A stretch of DNA of 6,028 nt from Planctomycetota bacterium (GTDB lineage: Bacteria > Planctomycetota > UBA1135 > GCA-002686595): the NCBI GenBank assembly GCA_013140785.1, contig JABFRZ010000691.1:1-6028 (forward strand), given 5' to 3'. This document shows positions 5,512 through 6,028 of this stretch, piece after piece (the stretch's first letter is position 1; each line of letters starts with the position of its first letter). Position numbers and translations under genes: made by a program. A model generated the notes under the pieces. It saw only the letters and a program-made list of their open reading frames with translations, searched no databases and was not told the origin of the DNA.

Positions 5512-6028
5512 TCAGCGCGTGATCAAGACGATCGCGGCCAGCGCGAATCCGAGCCCGAGCTGCTGCACCGGGCGCGGCCGGTCGCGCAGCACGAGCACGC
5601 CGAGCAGCACGGTGAAGGCCGGGTAGAGATTCGAGAGCGTGGCCACGGTGGAGATCGGCGCGCGCGCCAGCGCGAAGAGGTAGAAGCCGTTGGCGCTGAA
5701 GTCGAACACCCCCGAGGCGATGGCGGCGGCCGGCGAGGCGCTTCTTGGCCACGGGCGTTGGCGGCGCAGGAGCAACGCCAGGGCGACGAGCGGCAGCGAG
5801 GCCGTGCGCGCGACGAGCAAAGGTAGGAGCTGCTGACTCGTGCCCGCGCGTTCGAAGGCAATCAGGAAGACGCCGATGAAGGCGCCCGAGACCGCCGCCA
5901 GGGCGAGCGCGCGCCGGCGCAGAGCCGGAGCGTTCGTGCGCGTGCCGCCGTCGGCCGAGACCAGCACGATCGTCAGCCCGGCCAGCGCGATCCCGAGCCA
6001 CGCGCTCGGGCTCGGGATCGCGCTGGCC
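5512..6028 (-). CDS. DMT superfamily transporter (EamA domain), C-terminal part; 5' end outside window
   Basis: The frame is open from the window edge (first full codon 6027-6025) to the TGA at 5514-5512, giving 171 visible residues. Visible residues 10-24 (WLGIALAGLTIVLVS) match the final helix of a first EamA repeat. After a basic loop (LRRR) come five more hydrophobic helices at about 40-58, 65-87, 98-121, 125-147 and 156-170, forming a complete second EamA repeat. The segment ISTVATLSNLYPAFTVLLGVLVLRDRP is the typical penultimate helix and loop; the usual E before R-P is D here. Full-length members are about 290 residues with ten helices, so about 120 residues are missing. It is an inner-membrane drug/metabolite exporter type; the substrate cannot be inferred. 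A GTG at 5967 could be taken as a start, but the family match continues upstream of it. It is convergent with the ankyrin gene and unrelated to it in function as far as can be seen. Confidence 0.9.
   Translation of the reverse strand, partial: ASAIPSPSAWLGIALAGLTIVLVSADGGTRTNAPALRRRALALAAVSGAFIGVFLIAFERAGTSQQLLPLLVARTASLPLVALALLLRRQRPWPRSASPAAAIASGVFDFSANGFYLFALARAPISTVATLSNLYPAFTVLLGVLVLRDRPRPVQQLGLGFALAAIVLITR

Noticed and set aside
1..6028. Search for CRISPR arrays, tRNA or rRNA genes, insertion sequence ends and toxin-antitoxin or defence gene pairs
   Set aside because: No regularly spaced repeats, tRNA-like cloverleaf, transposase motif or small gene pair could be recognised; the coding genes account for nearly all of the window.

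Overview
This is a GC-rich window (every gene strongly prefers G or C at third codon positions) with five protein-coding genes, two of them cut by the window edges. No RNA gene, mobile element or CRISPR array is visible. The best guess for the source is Planctomycetota or a similar high-GC environmental bacterium. The main reason is the exported protein at 508-2124, whose degenerate NxxGxxxAF-type repeats and C-terminal beta-rich domain resemble secreted proteins common in large planctomycete genomes. This placement is an inference from protein style, not a measurement.

Layout. Positions 2-490 (+) hold the C-terminal part of a GT-B fold glycosyltransferase with an E-x7-E motif. It converges on 508-2124 (-), a predicted secreted repeat protein. 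The 17-nt gap and the end of the second gene lie in a short 14-bp tandem repeat (491-525). A 219-nt intergenic region (2125-2343) separates this gene from the divergent 2344-4011 (+). It contains a 38-bp imperfect palindrome (2164-2201) and an 8-bp tandem duplication abutting the ribosome binding site of the minus-strand gene. Gene 2344-4011 is a two-domain fusion: an N-terminal LmbE/PIG-L type zinc deacetylase and a C-terminal GT2 glycosyltransferase. After a 182-nt gap with small hairpins and a TTGACA hexamer comes 4194-5444 (+), a 416-residue ankyrin-repeat protein behind a near-perfect Shine-Dalgarno. It converges on 5512-6028 (-), the C-terminal part of a DMT/EamA family transporter. Two adjacent palindromes lie between these stops.

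How the genes may work together. Two of the five genes handle sugars (the GT-B fragment and the deacetylase-GT2 fusion), which hints at a surface glycan or glycolipid locus on the left. However, they are separated by an opposite-strand gene, so they are not one operon within this window. The ankyrin protein and the transporter look like independent single genes. The most notable item is the deacetylase-GT2 fusion: one polypeptide that could both transfer a sugar and N-deacetylate a sugar. I see no clear new defence system or mobile system here.
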